Origin: Clostridium akagii DSM 12554
GTDB taxonomy: Bacteria > Bacillota > Clostridia > Clostridiales > Clostridiaceae
Length of the DNA stretch: 64,000 nucleotides
Assembly (NCBI RefSeq): GCF_000686725.1
Contig: NZ_JMLK01000011.1
Location: 1-64,000, forward strand
Reading direction: 5' to 3'
Numbering within the stretch: position 1 is the stretch's first letter; each line of letters starts with the position of its first letter. Position numbers and translations under genes: made by a program. A model generated the notes under the pieces. The model was not told the DNA's origin. It searched no databases and saw nothing but the letters and a program-made list of their open reading frames with translations. Below are positions 53,345 through 64,000 of this stretch, piece after piece.

Positions 53345-53884
53345 ATGTTTGAATATCTAGCTAGAAGATACGCACTTGCACTTTATGAAGTTGCTGGTGC
53401 TAAAAACAAAGTGGATGAATATATAGATGATTTAAAGCAGATTGAAACCTTAATCAAGGGAAATACTGATTTGAATAATGTTATAAATAATCCAGAAATA
53501 AGTACTTCTAAAAAAATGGAAATTTTCAAAGGAGTTTTTGAAAATAACATAGAAAAAGAAATTCTCTCTTTTTTACTAATACTTGTGGAAAAACACAGAA
53601 TTGTTGATCTTCAAGATATTATCCTGCAAATGGATGAAATTCGTTTGGAAGAAAAAAATGAAGTTATAGCAATTGTAAAAACAGTCGTTCCACTAAATGA
53701 TAATGAAAGAACATCACTAACTGCTAAACTAAAAGCTAAGTATAATAAATTAATAATTTTGAAAGAAAGTATTGATGCAAGTATACTAGGTGGGGTTTAT
53801 GTTAGAGTTGGAGACGAAGTTATTGACGGAACAGTTAAAAACAAAATCGATGAAATAAAAAAATTAATGCTTGTAAGAGGATAG
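53345..53884 (+). CDS. atpH: F0F1 ATP synthase subunit delta
   Basis: 179 residues. [12 protein letters not shown] begins the OSCP/delta family, and [21 protein letters not shown] is its C-terminal signature. It links the peripheral stalk to the alpha3beta3 head. AAGGTAGG precedes ATG; the gene follows atpF by two bases. Confidence 0.95.
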   Translation: MFEYLARRYALALYEVAGAKNKVDEYIDDLKQIETLIKGNTDLNNVINNPEISTSKKMEIFKGVFENNIEKEILSFLLILVEKHRIVDLQDIILQMDEIRLEEKNEVIAIVKTVVPLNDNERTSLTAKLKAKYNKLIILKESIDASILGGVYVRVGDEVIDGTVKNKIDEIKKLMLVRG

Positions 53885-53894
53885 GGGTGAGCCT

Positions 53895-55403
53895 ATGAAC
53901 ATAAAACCTGAAGAGATAACTTCCATAATTAAGAAGCAAATTGAAGGTTATGATAATAATGTAGAATCCGTGGATTCAGGTACCATAATTCAAGTAGGTG
54001 ACGGTATTGCCAGAGTATATGGTTTAGAAAACTGTATGGCAGGAGAACTTCTTGAATTTCCAAATGATGTATTTGGAATGGTAATGAATCTAGAACAAGA
54101 TAATGTAGGTTGTGTTTTACTTGGTAATGAAGAAGGAATAAAAGAAGGCGACATAGTTAAGAGTACTGGTAGAGTTGTTGAAGTGCCAGTAGGCGAAGCT
54201 ATGATAGGCAGAGTTGTTAATGCTCTAGGTCAGCCAATAGATGGAAAAGGTCCAATAAAAGAAACTGAACTAAGACCAGCAGATATTGTAGCTCATGGAA
54301 TTATTGAAAGAAAATCAGTTAATAAACCATTACAAACTGGTATAAAGGCAATTGATGCTATGATTCCTATTGGAAGAGGTCAAAGAGAGCTTATTATAGG
54401 AGATAGACAGACAGGTAAAACTGCCATAACTATTGATGCTATAATTAACCAAAAGGGTCAAGATGTTATATGTATTTACGTTGCTATAGGACAAAAGCAA
54501 TCTACAGTAGCTAATATTTATAATATACTTACTCAAAAAGGTGCTATGGATTATACATTTATTGTATCAGCTTCAGCAGCTGAAACAGCTCCACTTCAAT
54601 ATCTTGCACCATATGCTGGAGTAACTATGGGTGAGTACTTCATGGATCAAGGAAAAGATGTATTAATAATATATGATGATTTAACTAAGCATGCAGTTGC
54701 TTATAGAACAATGTCATTATTACTTAGAAGACCACCTGCTCGAGAAGCTTATCCAGGAGATGTATTCTATTTACATTCAAGACTTCTTGAAAGAGCAGCT
54801 AAGCTTTCAGATAAACTAGGTGGAGGATCAATTACTGCTATTCCGATAATTGAAACTCAAGCAGGGGATGTATCAGCTTACATACCAACAAATGTTATAT
54901 CCATAACAGATGGGCAAATATTCCTTGAAGCAGATCTTTTCCATGCAGGGCAAAGACCAGCTGTTAACTCAGGTATATCAGTTTCGAGAGTTGGAGGTAG
55001 TGCTCAAATAAAAGCAATGAAACAAGTTTCAGGAACACTTAGACTTGAACTTGCTCAATATAGAGAACTTGCTTCTTTCTCACAATTTGGTTCTGATCTT
55101 GATAATGAATCAAAAAGAAGACTTGAAAAAGGTAAAAGATTGCTTGAAATCTTTAACCAAGATCAATATGTTCCAATGCCTATAGAAAATCAAATTATGG
55201 TAATCTATGCAGTGGTTGAAAATCATCTAAATGATGTAGATATTACAAAAATCAAAGAATTTGAACAAGGATTCTTAGAATTTATGAGTACTCATCATAA
55301 AGAAGTTCCAGAAGCAATTATCACAAAAAAAGTTTTAGATGATGAAATCAAAAAAATGCTTGGTGAGGCAATTGAAGAATACAAAAAAGTTTTTTTAGCA
55401 TAA
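53895..55403 (+). CDS. atpA: F0F1 ATP synthase subunit alpha
   Basis: 502 residues. P-loop [10 protein letters not shown], then the nucleotide-domain features [11 protein letters not shown] and [17 protein letters not shown], are intact. It forms the non-catalytic sites of the F1 head. GGGGTGAG precedes ATG. Confidence 0.97.
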   Translation: MNIKPEEITSIIKKQIEGYDNNVESVDSGTIIQVGDGIARVYGLENCMAGELLEFPNDVFGMVMNLEQDNVGCVLLGNEEGIKEGDIVKSTGRVVEVPVGEAMIGRVVNALGQPIDGKGPIKETELRPADIVAHGIIERKSVNKPLQTGIKAIDAMIPIGRGQRELIIGDRQTGKTAITIDAIINQKGQDVICIYVAIGQKQSTVANIYNILTQKGAMDYTFIVSASAAETAPLQYLAPYAGVTMGEYFMDQGKDVLIIYDDLTKHAVAYRTMSLLLRRPPAREAYPGDVFYLHSRLLERAAKLSDKLGGGSITAIPIIETQAGDVSAYIPTNVISITDGQIFLEADLFHAGQRPAVNSGISVSRVGGSAQIKAMKQVSGTLRLELAQYRELASFSQFGSDLDNESKRRLEKGKRLLEIFNQDQYVPMPIENQIMVIYAVVENHLNDVDITKIKEFEQGFLEFMSTHHKEVPEAIITKKVLDDEIKKMLGEAIEEYKKVFLA

Positions 55404-55433
55404 GCGTAGTAGTATCTATGCGGGAGGTGTAGT

Positions 55434-57684
<2,251 letters not shown>

Positions 57685-57698
57685 AGGAGTGATTTTGC

Positions 57699-58109
57699 AT
57701 GGCGTCTAAAATGAAGCTTAGCATAGTAACTCCCCAAAAGAAATTCTATGTTGGCGATGTAACAGAGATTAATACACAGACGGGAAATGGTGGTATAGGA
57801 ATACTTCCAGAGCATATTCCCTTTGTTGGAATGCTAAAACCATCAGAAACAAGATTTAAGCTGGCGGATGGAACTGAAAAAATAGCATTTACGTCAACTG
57901 GACTTATAAAGGTCACAAAGACAGAAGTTGAAATGTTAGTTGATGCTTCAGAATGGCCTGAGGAAATTGATGTAAGAAGAGCTAAAGAAGCCAAAGAAAG
58001 AGCAGAAGAAAGATTAGCTAAAGATAAAGAAACCGGTAAAACGGATACAGATAGAGCTGAAATTGCACTGCAAAGGGCAATGGCAAGACTTAAAACAAAA
58101 AATATCTAG
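57699..58109 (+). CDS. atpC: F0F1 ATP synthase subunit epsilon
   Basis: 136 residues: an N-terminal beta sandwich (KLSIVTPQKKFYVGDVTEI, GNGGIGILPEHIPFVGML) and a C-terminal helix-rich part (ARRAKEAKERAEERLAKD in pattern). It couples the rotor to F1 and can inhibit ATP hydrolysis. AAAGGAG precedes ATG. Last gene of the operon. Confidence 0.95.
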   Translation: MASKMKLSIVTPQKKFYVGDVTEINTQTGNGGIGILPEHIPFVGMLKPSETRFKLADGTEKIAFTSTGLIKVTKTEVEMLVDASEWPEEIDVRRAKEAKERAEERLAKDKETGKTDTDRAEIALQRAMARLKTKNI

Positions 58110-58154
58110 AAAATATGTCTAAGAATAATATTCTTGGACATATTTTTTTTTTTT
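58110..58154 (+). terminator. Terminator of the atp operon
   Basis: aaaatatgtctaagaat and attcttggacatatttt form the stem, followed by a 12-base T tract. It begins at the atpC stop codon. Confidence 0.93.
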
Positions 58155-58306
58155 GAAAAGAATACTATAACTCGGATTACTAGGCAAAATAAAAAGCAGC
58201 TAAGAAATTTTCACACTTTTTATTGAAGATATATATATTAATAGTGAATATAGAATAAAAAATGGAAATAAAGTTAATAATCTAAAGAGAAAGGTAGGGG
58301 GAAAAC

Positions 58307-59113
58307 GTGAGAATAAAAAATATTTTAATTTGTTTTACTGGCATTTTAATTTTAACTTTTGCAGTATCAGACGCATTTGCTGCAGAAAACACAGAGATTT
58401 TTAATAATATATTAAACCGCACTAATAGTACAACTACTGAAATCGGAATCAATGCAGATTATGAAATCAGCACGGATGGTAAAAATGAATGTATAGATTG
58501 GCTTAAGTCTTTGAATTTGTACAATGAAAAAATAATTGATGAAAGTAGTAGTAATAATAATTCCTATTCTAACTTACTAAATACTGCTACTGACGTGGAG
58601 GATAAAGGTGAAAAAATCCCAAGCGCAAAAGATTCAGGTACCCTAGAAAATTGGTTGAGTATAAATAATAACAAAGAGTATTGTAGAGAATTTGAAAAAA
58701 ACAATATTCATGGGTATATAGAAAGCAGGGAAAATGGTAATGGTGCAGAGGTAAGCATATTTATAAGGGAATTAACGCCAAAAGAAAGTCTCAATGATAT
58801 TGAAATTAAAATAAGAAAGGCTATGGGGAAAAAAGCAAGTAACATCAATATATATAAATATTTAAAAGCTAAAACCCCTATTAGTAATATAAAAGTGGTA
58901 CAAAATAAAATAACAAATTATTTAAAAGATATAGATGCGGATAATATATCTACAGTGAATATTAACGAAGGTTACAGTACAGTGGCATATACTAAAAATT
59001 TTGGTGCTATATCAGATGATGGAAAGTCTGAAGACTTTAATTATGCAGTATTAAAAGAATCAGGTCAAAATTATATAATTTTAGGTACACCACTAATAGA
59101 CATTTCTTATTAA
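58307..59113 (+). CDS. YwmB-like exported protein
   Basis: 268 residues. A signal peptide (MRIKNILICFTGILILTFAV ending near AFA-A) is followed by a mature part with ASNINIYKYLKAKTPIS and a C-terminal DDGKSEDFNYAVLKESG, in keeping with the YwmB (TATA-binding-like fold) family. GTG start with AGGTAGGGGG upstream. The position between the atp operon and murA-spoIID matches B. subtilis ywmB. The Asn/Ser-rich segment near 85-115 looks like a linker. The function is unknown; an envelope location is likely. Confidence 0.75.
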   Translation: MRIKNILICFTGILILTFAVSDAFAAENTEIFNNILNRTNSTTTEIGINADYEISTDGKNECIDWLKSLNLYNEKIIDESSSNNNSYSNLLNTATDVEDKGEKIPSAKDSGTLENWLSINNNKEYCREFEKNNIHGYIESRENGNGAEVSIFIRELTPKESLNDIEIKIRKAMGKKASNINIYKYLKAKTPISNIKVVQNKITNYLKDIDADNISTVNINEGYSTVAYTKNFGAISDDGKSEDFNYAVLKESGQNYIILGTPLIDISY

Positions 59114-59134
59114 ACAATGAATTGGAGGATTAAA

Positions 59135-60430
59135 ATGGATAAATTCATAATTAAAGGGGGAAATACATTAAGCGGTGAAGTGGAAATTAGTTCTGCAAAG
59201 AATGCAGTATTACCAATAATTGCAGCAACTATTCTCAGTGGAGATAAATGCACAATATTAAATTGTCCCATGCTTTTAGATGTATATGTAATTTGTGATG
59301 TGCTTAGAAGTCTTGGTGCAAAAGTTGAAATTGAAAGCAAAAATTCAACAGTAAATATAGATACATCTAATTTAAGTGATAATAAACCCTGTGGCGATCT
59401 TGTAAGAAAGATGCGAGGCTCTTTTTTAATAATGGGAGCAATGATATCAAGATTTGGAAGCTTCAAAATATCATTGCCTGGGGGGTGTAATATAGGCACT
59501 AGACCAATAGATTTACATCTAAAGGGATTTAAAGCATTAGGTGCAAAAGTTAAAATTGATCATGGATATGTACAGGTTTCAGCAGAAAAATTGATTGGTG
59601 ATAAAATATATTTGGATTATCCATCTGTTGGGGCTACAGAAAACATAATTATGGCATCAGTACTGGCCAAGGGAGAAACGATAATAGAAAATGTAGCACA
59701 GGAACCAGAAATAGGCGATTTGATAAATTTTTTAAATAAGATGGGTGCAAAAGTAAAAGGTATTGGAACTGACACATTAAAGGTTACGGGAGTAGAATAT
59801 TTACATGGTGCTAAACATAGACCAATTTATGATAGAATTGAAGCAGGTACCTTTATGATTGCGGCAGGAATAACTAGAAGTAAGATGAAAATAAATGGAA
59901 TAAATCATGAGCATATAAAACCAGTTATTGCAAAACTATCAGAAATGGGAATGGATATACAATTATATAATAATGGATTAATAATAGATGGAAGAAATGA
60001 ATTGAAGCCCATTGATATTAAGACAATGCCATATCCAGGTTTCCCCACAGATATGCAGCCTCAAATGATGAGTTTATTAAGTTGCGTATTGGGAACGAGT
60101 GTTGTTACTGAAACAATTTTTGAAAATAGATTTATGCATATAGCAGAACTTAAAAGAATGGGTGCTAATATAAAAATAGATGGTAGAAGTGCAGTTATTG
60201 AGGGGATAAATAAGCTTACAGGTGCACAAGTAAAGGCAACAGATTTAAGAGCAGGTGCGGCATTGATTTTGGCTGGATTAGAGTCAGATGGAGAAACGGA
60301 AATAGTTGATATATATCATATAGATCGGGGTTATAGCGGAATTGAAAAAAAATTAGGATTACTAGGGGCAGAAATAAAAAGGGTTAAAGATAGTAGCTTA
60401 GATGAAGAGCTAAAAGTGAAAAATCAATAA
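59135..60430 (+). CDS. murA: UDP-N-acetylglucosamine 1-carboxyvinyltransferase
   Basis: 431 residues from ATG at 59135, with GGAGG at 59123-59127; an upstream ATG at 59117 overlaps that site. The reactive Cys is Cys118 in LPGGCNIGTRPIDLHLKG, the residue alkylated by fosfomycin. RAGAALILAGLESDG and YHIDRGYSGIEKKLG end the protein. It starts peptidoglycan synthesis by adding enolpyruvate to UDP-GlcNAc. The partner spoIID downstream is typical. Confidence 0.96.
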   Translation: MDKFIIKGGNTLSGEVEISSAKNAVLPIIAATILSGDKCTILNCPMLLDVYVICDVLRSLGAKVEIESKNSTVNIDTSNLSDNKPCGDLVRKMRGSFLIMGAMISRFGSFKISLPGGCNIGTRPIDLHLKGFKALGAKVKIDHGYVQVSAEKLIGDKIYLDYPSVGATENIIMASVLAKGETIIENVAQEPEIGDLINFLNKMGAKVKGIGTDTLKVTGVEYLHGAKHRPIYDRIEAGTFMIAAGITRSKMKINGINHEHIKPVIAKLSEMGMDIQLYNNGLIIDGRNELKPIDIKTMPYPGFPTDMQPQMMSLLSCVLGTSVVTETIFENRFMHIAELKRMGANIKIDGRSAVIEGINKLTGAQVKATDLRAGAALILAGLESDGETEIVDIYHIDRGYSGIEKKLGLLGAEIKRVKDSSLDEELKVKNQ

Positions 60431-60468
60431 GGACTTTTTCCATATATGAAAAAAATAATTACAAAATA

Positions 60469-60525
60469 AAAAAGGAATGTACCAATATTTAATTTGAAAA
60501 TTAAATATTGGTACATTCCTTTTTA
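60469..60525 (+). terminator. Terminator after murA
   Basis: aaaaaggaatgtaccaatat and its complement, loop ttgaaaa, with flanking A and T runs. A very strong stem. Confidence 0.93.
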
Positions 60526-60657
60526 TGTAATAAATATTCTAAAATGAAATATTTATATTATTAGGGGCATGTATGTTTAAAGTAGCTGAAGGGAAGGTGA
60601 AAACCGTTATTAAACAATTAAACATATTAGTAGCATGAAATTGATAACGGAAAAATA

Positions 60658-61701
60658 ATGCTAAAAAAGTTTATTATTCTAATATTTACTGGAAGTTTAT
60701 TTTTGATAATTGTATCAATTTGTATAGGTGGTTTTTCTGGAAACAAGGATAATGGAAAAATAGGGAATTCAGATGGTGATATTGAAAAATATAATTTTAA
60801 GCCTAATGATATAGTCTTTAACAATAAAGATGATTCAGATGGTGATATAAAGGTGTATATAGCTAAAAATAAAGAGATAGTACAGCTAAGTCTGGAAGAG
60901 TACACAAGGGGGGTTGTAGCTGCAGAAATGCCAGCTGAATTCAATATAGAAGCCCTTAAGGCACAGGCTATTGCTGCAAGGACATTTGCAGCTGCACATA
61001 TGCTAATTTATGGAGGAAAACCATATCCTGGTGCAAAAGGGGCTGATGTTACCGATACTGTGGAATGCCAAGTATATATGGACAAGGATCATATATTAAA
61101 CAAATGGCCACAAAAATCAGTAGATGAATACTGGAATAAAATAACTGGGGCTGTACAAGATACTCAAGGTGAAATATTGAAGTACAATGGGAAATTGGTA
61201 ATGGAGCCACTTTATTTTGCTGTTAGTAGAGGAAAGACCGAAGATTCAAAAGAAGTTATTGGTGATGATGAACCATATTTAAAAAGTGTTATAAGTAGTG
61301 GCGAAGAATCAGCACCAAAATATAAAAGCTCTGTTAAAATTTCTTATGGAGATTTTATAAATAAAATAAATAAAGCATATAAGAATTCAAATCTAAACTA
61401 TTTAAATATAAAAAGTTCAATTGAAATACTTAGCAGAACTAAAGGTGAAGGCGTTAAGGAGATAAAGCTAGGGAAAAATACAATAACAGGAACTAAATTT
61501 AGAAGTATTATGGGGCTTAACTCAACTGATTTTAATATTAAATATAATATTATGTCTTTAGAAATTAATTGTGTTGGCTATGGACATGATATAGGGATGA
61601 GTCAATGGGGCGCTAATATTATGGCTAAGAGTGGTAAAAACTATAGAGATATATTGAATCATTACTATACTGGGATAAGTATAGAGAAGATTAGTAAATA
61701 A
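60658..61701 (+). CDS. spoIID: Stage II sporulation protein D
   Basis: 347 residues. A single membrane segment (FIILIFTGSLFLIIVSICIG) anchors an outer domain with EYTRGVVAAEMPAEFNIEA, LKAQAIAARTFAAA and GYGHDIGMSQWGANIMAKSG, the SpoIID/LytB signature. It is the lytic transglycosylase of the engulfment DMP machine. The start ATG has only a weak ACGGAAA site. Expression is expected in the mother cell under sigma-E. Confidence 0.94.
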   Translation: MLKKFIILIFTGSLFLIIVSICIGGFSGNKDNGKIGNSDGDIEKYNFKPNDIVFNNKDDSDGDIKVYIAKNKEIVQLSLEEYTRGVVAAEMPAEFNIEALKAQAIAARTFAAAHMLIYGGKPYPGAKGADVTDTVECQVYMDKDHILNKWPQKSVDEYWNKITGAVQDTQGEILKYNGKLVMEPLYFAVSRGKTEDSKEVIGDDEPYLKSVISSGEESAPKYKSSVKISYGDFINKINKAYKNSNLNYLNIKSSIEILSRTKGEGVKEIKLGKNTITGTKFRSIMGLNSTDFNIKYNIMSLEINCVGYGHDIGMSQWGANIMAKSGKNYRDILNHYYTGISIEKISK

Positions 61702-61726
61702 AGTAACAAGTTGAAAGTGAAAAATT

Positions 61727-61778
61727 AAAGGGAAAGTATGAGGATTTGTTTACATAAATCTTCTTACTTTCCCTTTTT
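61727..61778 (+). terminator. Terminator after spoIID
   Basis: aaagggaaagtatgaggattt and aaatcttcttactttcccttt form a long stem ending in T's. A degenerate copy of the TRACAAGT motif lies just before it (61701-61713). The region to 61951 holds nothing else recognised. Confidence 0.9.
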
Positions 61779-61951
61779 TATTCATTGCTAGATTAGCTAT
61801 AGAAAATCTATAGTAGATTGCCACTTATCACTTAAAACCTACAACTATTTTGTGACATGCTTTTCTCAAAAAACTAAAAATTAAAAAAATTACATATAAA
61901 ATGTATTATTTACTAAGTTGTGGACAAAATAGAAGACGGAGGTGTTTTTCA

Positions 61952-62701
61952 ATGGATAAAAATGATTTACTAAACAAACAACCTAATAAAAATCACAGGC
62001 TAAGTTTTCTTAAGAAAGATGGTTTTTATTTAATCTTATTTCTTTGCCTCTGCATAATTGCTGGAGTTGCCACATATGTGAATACAAAACCTAAAAGTAG
62101 TTCTGCAGTAAAACAAGAAAATAAAGTATCATTAAACAAAAAAAAGGTTAAAACAAAAACAAATGTAAACACTGCTAAAGCAGATGTATCAAAGGATCAA
62201 AGCAAAAATACAAACATGGATAATGCTAATTTAGCTAAAAACAATGCAAGTGTTTCAACAAGTGCACCAGTTGTAACCACTGTGGTGGCTCCTATAAAAG
62301 GTGTTATTGCTCAAGCATATACGGGTACCGATGGTGTAATGGCAGTAGGACTAGATAAGGTGTCGAGGACAATATTAGGAGAATATATAAAAGTAGATAA
62401 TTTAGGGATTCCTGTATATTCTTCAGTAAATGGAACTGTTAGTGTTGTAGAAAGTGGTAGGGTAACCATCTTAAGTAATGATAAAAAGCTGAAAATCATA
62501 TACGATAATTTGAACCCATCAAGTATAAAATTAAAAACTGGAGATGCTGTAAAGCAAAATGATCAAATAGCGGTGGTAGGAGATAGCGATAATGCTAAAG
62601 ACAGAATCGTTGATTGTAATCATCTATATTTTGAAATTGATGAAAAACAGCAAGATGGAAGTTATAGGGATGTAAATCCTCAAAATTATATTAAGTATTA
62701 A
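61952..62701 (+). CDS. spoIIQ: SpoIIQ-like protein with degenerate M23/LytM domain
   Basis: 249 residues from ATG at 61952, with GGAGGTG upstream. One membrane segment (FYLILFLCLCIIAGVATYV), a Lys/Asn/Ser-rich stalk and a LytM-fold domain at about 125-249. The family's zinc ligands are missing: the His-x3-Asp region reads RTILGEYIKVDN, and the usual HLHFEV is HLYFEI, leaving one His. So it should fold like a peptidase but not cleave peptidoglycan. SpoIIQ meets SpoIIIAH across the septum. The gene order spoIID-spoIIQ-spoIIID-mreB supports the identity. Confidence 0.85.
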   Translation: MDKNDLLNKQPNKNHRLSFLKKDGFYLILFLCLCIIAGVATYVNTKPKSSSAVKQENKVSLNKKKVKTKTNVNTAKADVSKDQSKNTNMDNANLAKNNASVSTSAPVVTTVVAPIKGVIAQAYTGTDGVMAVGLDKVSRTILGEYIKVDNLGIPVYSSVNGTVSVVESGRVTILSNDKKLKIIYDNLNPSSIKLKTGDAVKQNDQIAVVGDSDNAKDRIVDCNHLYFEIDEKQQDGSYRDVNPQNYIKY

Positions 62702-62718
62702 AATATGTTTTGCAAGAT

Positions 62719-62754
62719 TATCAGCCATCCAAAAATCTGTCGGGATGGCTGATA
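62719..62754 (+). terminator. Hairpin between spoIIQ and spoIIID
   Basis: tatcagccatcc and ggatggctgata form a perfect 12-base stem with a 12-base loop. No T-run follows, so it may be a partial terminator or a regulatory stem. Confidence 0.6.
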
Positions 62755-62818
62755 TTAAGTAATTAATAAAGGGTGTAGCGCATATTTATAAATATAGAAG
62801 GACTAAGGAGGTAGTACT

Positions 62819-63073
62819 TTGAAAGATTATATTGAGGAAAGAGTTCTAGAAGTAGCACAATATATTATTGAGTCAAAAGCTACAATTAGAAAAACTGCTA
62901 AAGTTTTTGGAGTAAGTAAAAGTACGATACACAAAGATATGACAGAGAGATTACCTCAAATAAATCCTCAAATTGCTGAACAAGCTAAAGGTGTTTTAGA
63001 AATAAATAAAGCAGAAAGGCATATTAGAGGTGGAAAAGCTACAAAAATGAAGTACAAAGCTATTGAAGGTTAG
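62819..63073 (+). CDS. spoIIID: Stage III sporulation protein D, DNA-binding regulator
   Basis: 84 residues. IEERVLEVAQYIIESKATIRKTAKVFGVSKSTIHKDMTERL is the characteristic HTH, quoted here in part as KTAKVFGVSKSTIHKDM; RHIRGGKATKMKY is the basic C-terminus. It tunes mother-cell gene expression between sigma-E and sigma-K. TTG start with AAGGAGGT upstream. Its position before mreB matches B. subtilis spoIIID-mbl. Confidence 0.96.
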   Translation: MKDYIEERVLEVAQYIIESKATIRKTAKVFGVSKSTIHKDMTERLPQINPQIAEQAKGVLEINKAERHIRGGKATKMKYKAIEG

Positions 63074-63189
63074 AAACATTCCTATTATAATATAAATAGA
63101 GACATATTGTAAATTTATAAACTAATAAAAGTAAAATGATAAAAATGTGTTACTCTAGTATGCCATAAGAGATGGAGTTGAACGAAGGA

Positions 63190-64000
63190 ATGTTTTTTGG
63201 AATTGGATCTGATATAGGTATTGATTTAGGAACAGCAACAGTATTAGTATATCTTAAGGGAAAAGGTATCATTCTAAAAGAACCATCGGTTGTAGCAATA
63301 AACCGTAACAACAAAGAAGTCCTTGCAGTTGGAGAAGAAGCTAGAATGATGATAGGTAGAACTCCGGGAAATATAGTAGCAATTCGTCCGTTACGAGACG
63401 GTGTAATATCAGATTATGATATTACTGAAAAAATGCTTAAACATTTTATAAGAAAAGCTTGTGGAAGGAGAAGATTTTATACACCAAGGGTAGTTATATG
63501 TGTCCCATGTGAAGCTACGGAAGTTGAGAAAAGAGCCGCTAAAGATGCTGCGGTTAGTGCCGGAGCAAAAAAACCTTGTTTGATTGAGGAACCATTAGCA
63601 GCAGCAATTGGAGCTGGACTAGATATAACTAAGGCAAGTGGACACATGGTTATAGATATTGGTGGAGGAACTACTGATATTGCTGTTATTTCATTAGGCG
63701 GAATAGTTGTTAGAAAGTCAATAAAGGTTGCAGGAGATAAGTTTGACGAGTCAATAATAAAATATGTTAGAAAAAAACATAAATTAATGATTGGAGAAAG
63801 AACTGCAGAAGATATAAAAATAAGCATTGGGTCTGCATTTAAGAGAGAAGTTGAAGAATCTCTAGATATTAGAGGACGAGACCTAATAACAGGACTTCCC
63901 AAAAATCTTACGGTTACTTCAGATGAAATGAGAGAGGCTCTTGAAGATACTGTTAGTGCAATAGTGGATTGTGTACATTCTGTATTGGAAAAAACACCTC
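63190..64000 (+). CDS. MreB/Mbl rod-shape actin homologue, 5' part
   Basis: The frame is open from ATG at 63190 to the window end, 270 residues out of about 340. GIDLGTATVLVYLKGKGI is the phosphate-1 motif, IRPLRDGVISDYDITEKML and RVVICVPCEATEVEKRA follow, EEPLAAAIGAGLDI and VIDIGGGTTDIAVISLGG are the connect and phosphate-2 motifs. It forms membrane filaments that guide wall synthesis in the rod. The ribosome site is GGAG at 63174, about 11 bases upstream. Location after spoIIID suggests mbl, but mreB and mbl cannot be told apart here. Confidence 0.93.
   Translation, partial: MFFGIGSDIGIDLGTATVLVYLKGKGIILKEPSVVAINRNNKEVLAVGEEARMMIGRTPGNIVAIRPLRDGVISDYDITEKMLKHFIRKACGRRRFYTPRVVICVPCEATEVEKRAAKDAAVSAGAKKPCLIEEPLAAAIGAGLDITKASGHMVIDIGGGTTDIAVISLGGIVVRKSIKVAGDKFDESIIKYVRKKHKLMIGERTAEDIKISIGSAFKREVEESLDIRGRDLITGLPKNLTVTSDEMREALEDTVSAIVDCVHSVLEKTP

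Overview
The window looks like a chromosomal segment of a Clostridium sensu stricto (cluster I) species. It is very AT-rich, has strong GGAGG ribosome sites, many TTG and GTG starts and U-tailed hairpins. The right two thirds carries the clostridial gene order veg - sipL - ispE - spoIIR - ddl - pyrG - rho - tdk - prmC - prfA - rpiB - upp - tagO - wecB - thlA - atpIBEFHAGDC - ywmB - murA - spoIID - spoIIQ - spoIIID - mreB. It is an endospore-forming anaerobe: 2-oxoacid:ferredoxin oxidoreductase, thiolase, and SpoIIR/SpoIID/SpoIIQ/SpoIIID/SipL.

Region 1 (1-22,042) is accessory. It is bounded by two same-orientation 3' fragments of yabG, the sporulation protease gene that normally lies just upstream of veg. 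They sit at 211-441 and 21,904-22,042, about 86% identical over the last 138 bases. No intact yabG is present. Between them lie a chemotaxis/c-di-GMP group (cheW, a soluble PocR chemoreceptor, HD-GYP), a collapsed ABC efflux operon, korAB with an FMN reductase, an MFS exporter, an ArsR-nitroreductase pair sharing a palindromic operator, an amidohydrolase module flanked by related inverted repeats, a two-TM membrane protein, and the operon at 15.4-21.7 kb.

That operon is the most interesting part. A 76-residue RiPP precursor with two Cys-x3-Cys-Gly-Ala-Gly-Asp motifs (ACGX type) is followed by an internal hairpin and a radical SAM/SPASM maturase. Then come two paralogous MDR oxidoreductases around a SirTM-class sirtuin (probable protein ADP-ribosyltransferase), a DUF1848 protein with a C-terminal CxxxCxxC motif, and a zinc-type macrodomain (probable ADP-ribosyl hydrolase). 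An HxlR regulator is divergent from the precursor. The operon thus puts a peptide-modification module beside a reversible ADP-ribosylation module.

Region 2 (22-37 kb) holds sporulation and envelope genes (veg, sipL, spoIIR, an UgtP-like glycosyltransferase, ddl) with argB, ispE, pyrG, a large RelA/SpoT-domain protein and rho. Region 3 (37-51 kb) has translation genes (rpmE, prmC, prfA, Sua5), nucleotide salvage (tdk, upp, dCMP deaminase), zinc transport (ZIP, a znuBC-type pair with a Zur-like palindrome), teichoic-acid/UDP-sugar genes and thlA. Region 4 (51-58 kb) is the complete F-type ATP synthase operon, apparently proton-coupled. Region 5 (58-64 kb) is the conserved ywmB-murA-spoIID-spoIIQ-spoIIID-mreB stretch; mreB runs off the end.

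No rRNA, tRNA, transposase gene or CRISPR array was seen. All assignments come from reading sequence and recalled family motifs; no searches were run.
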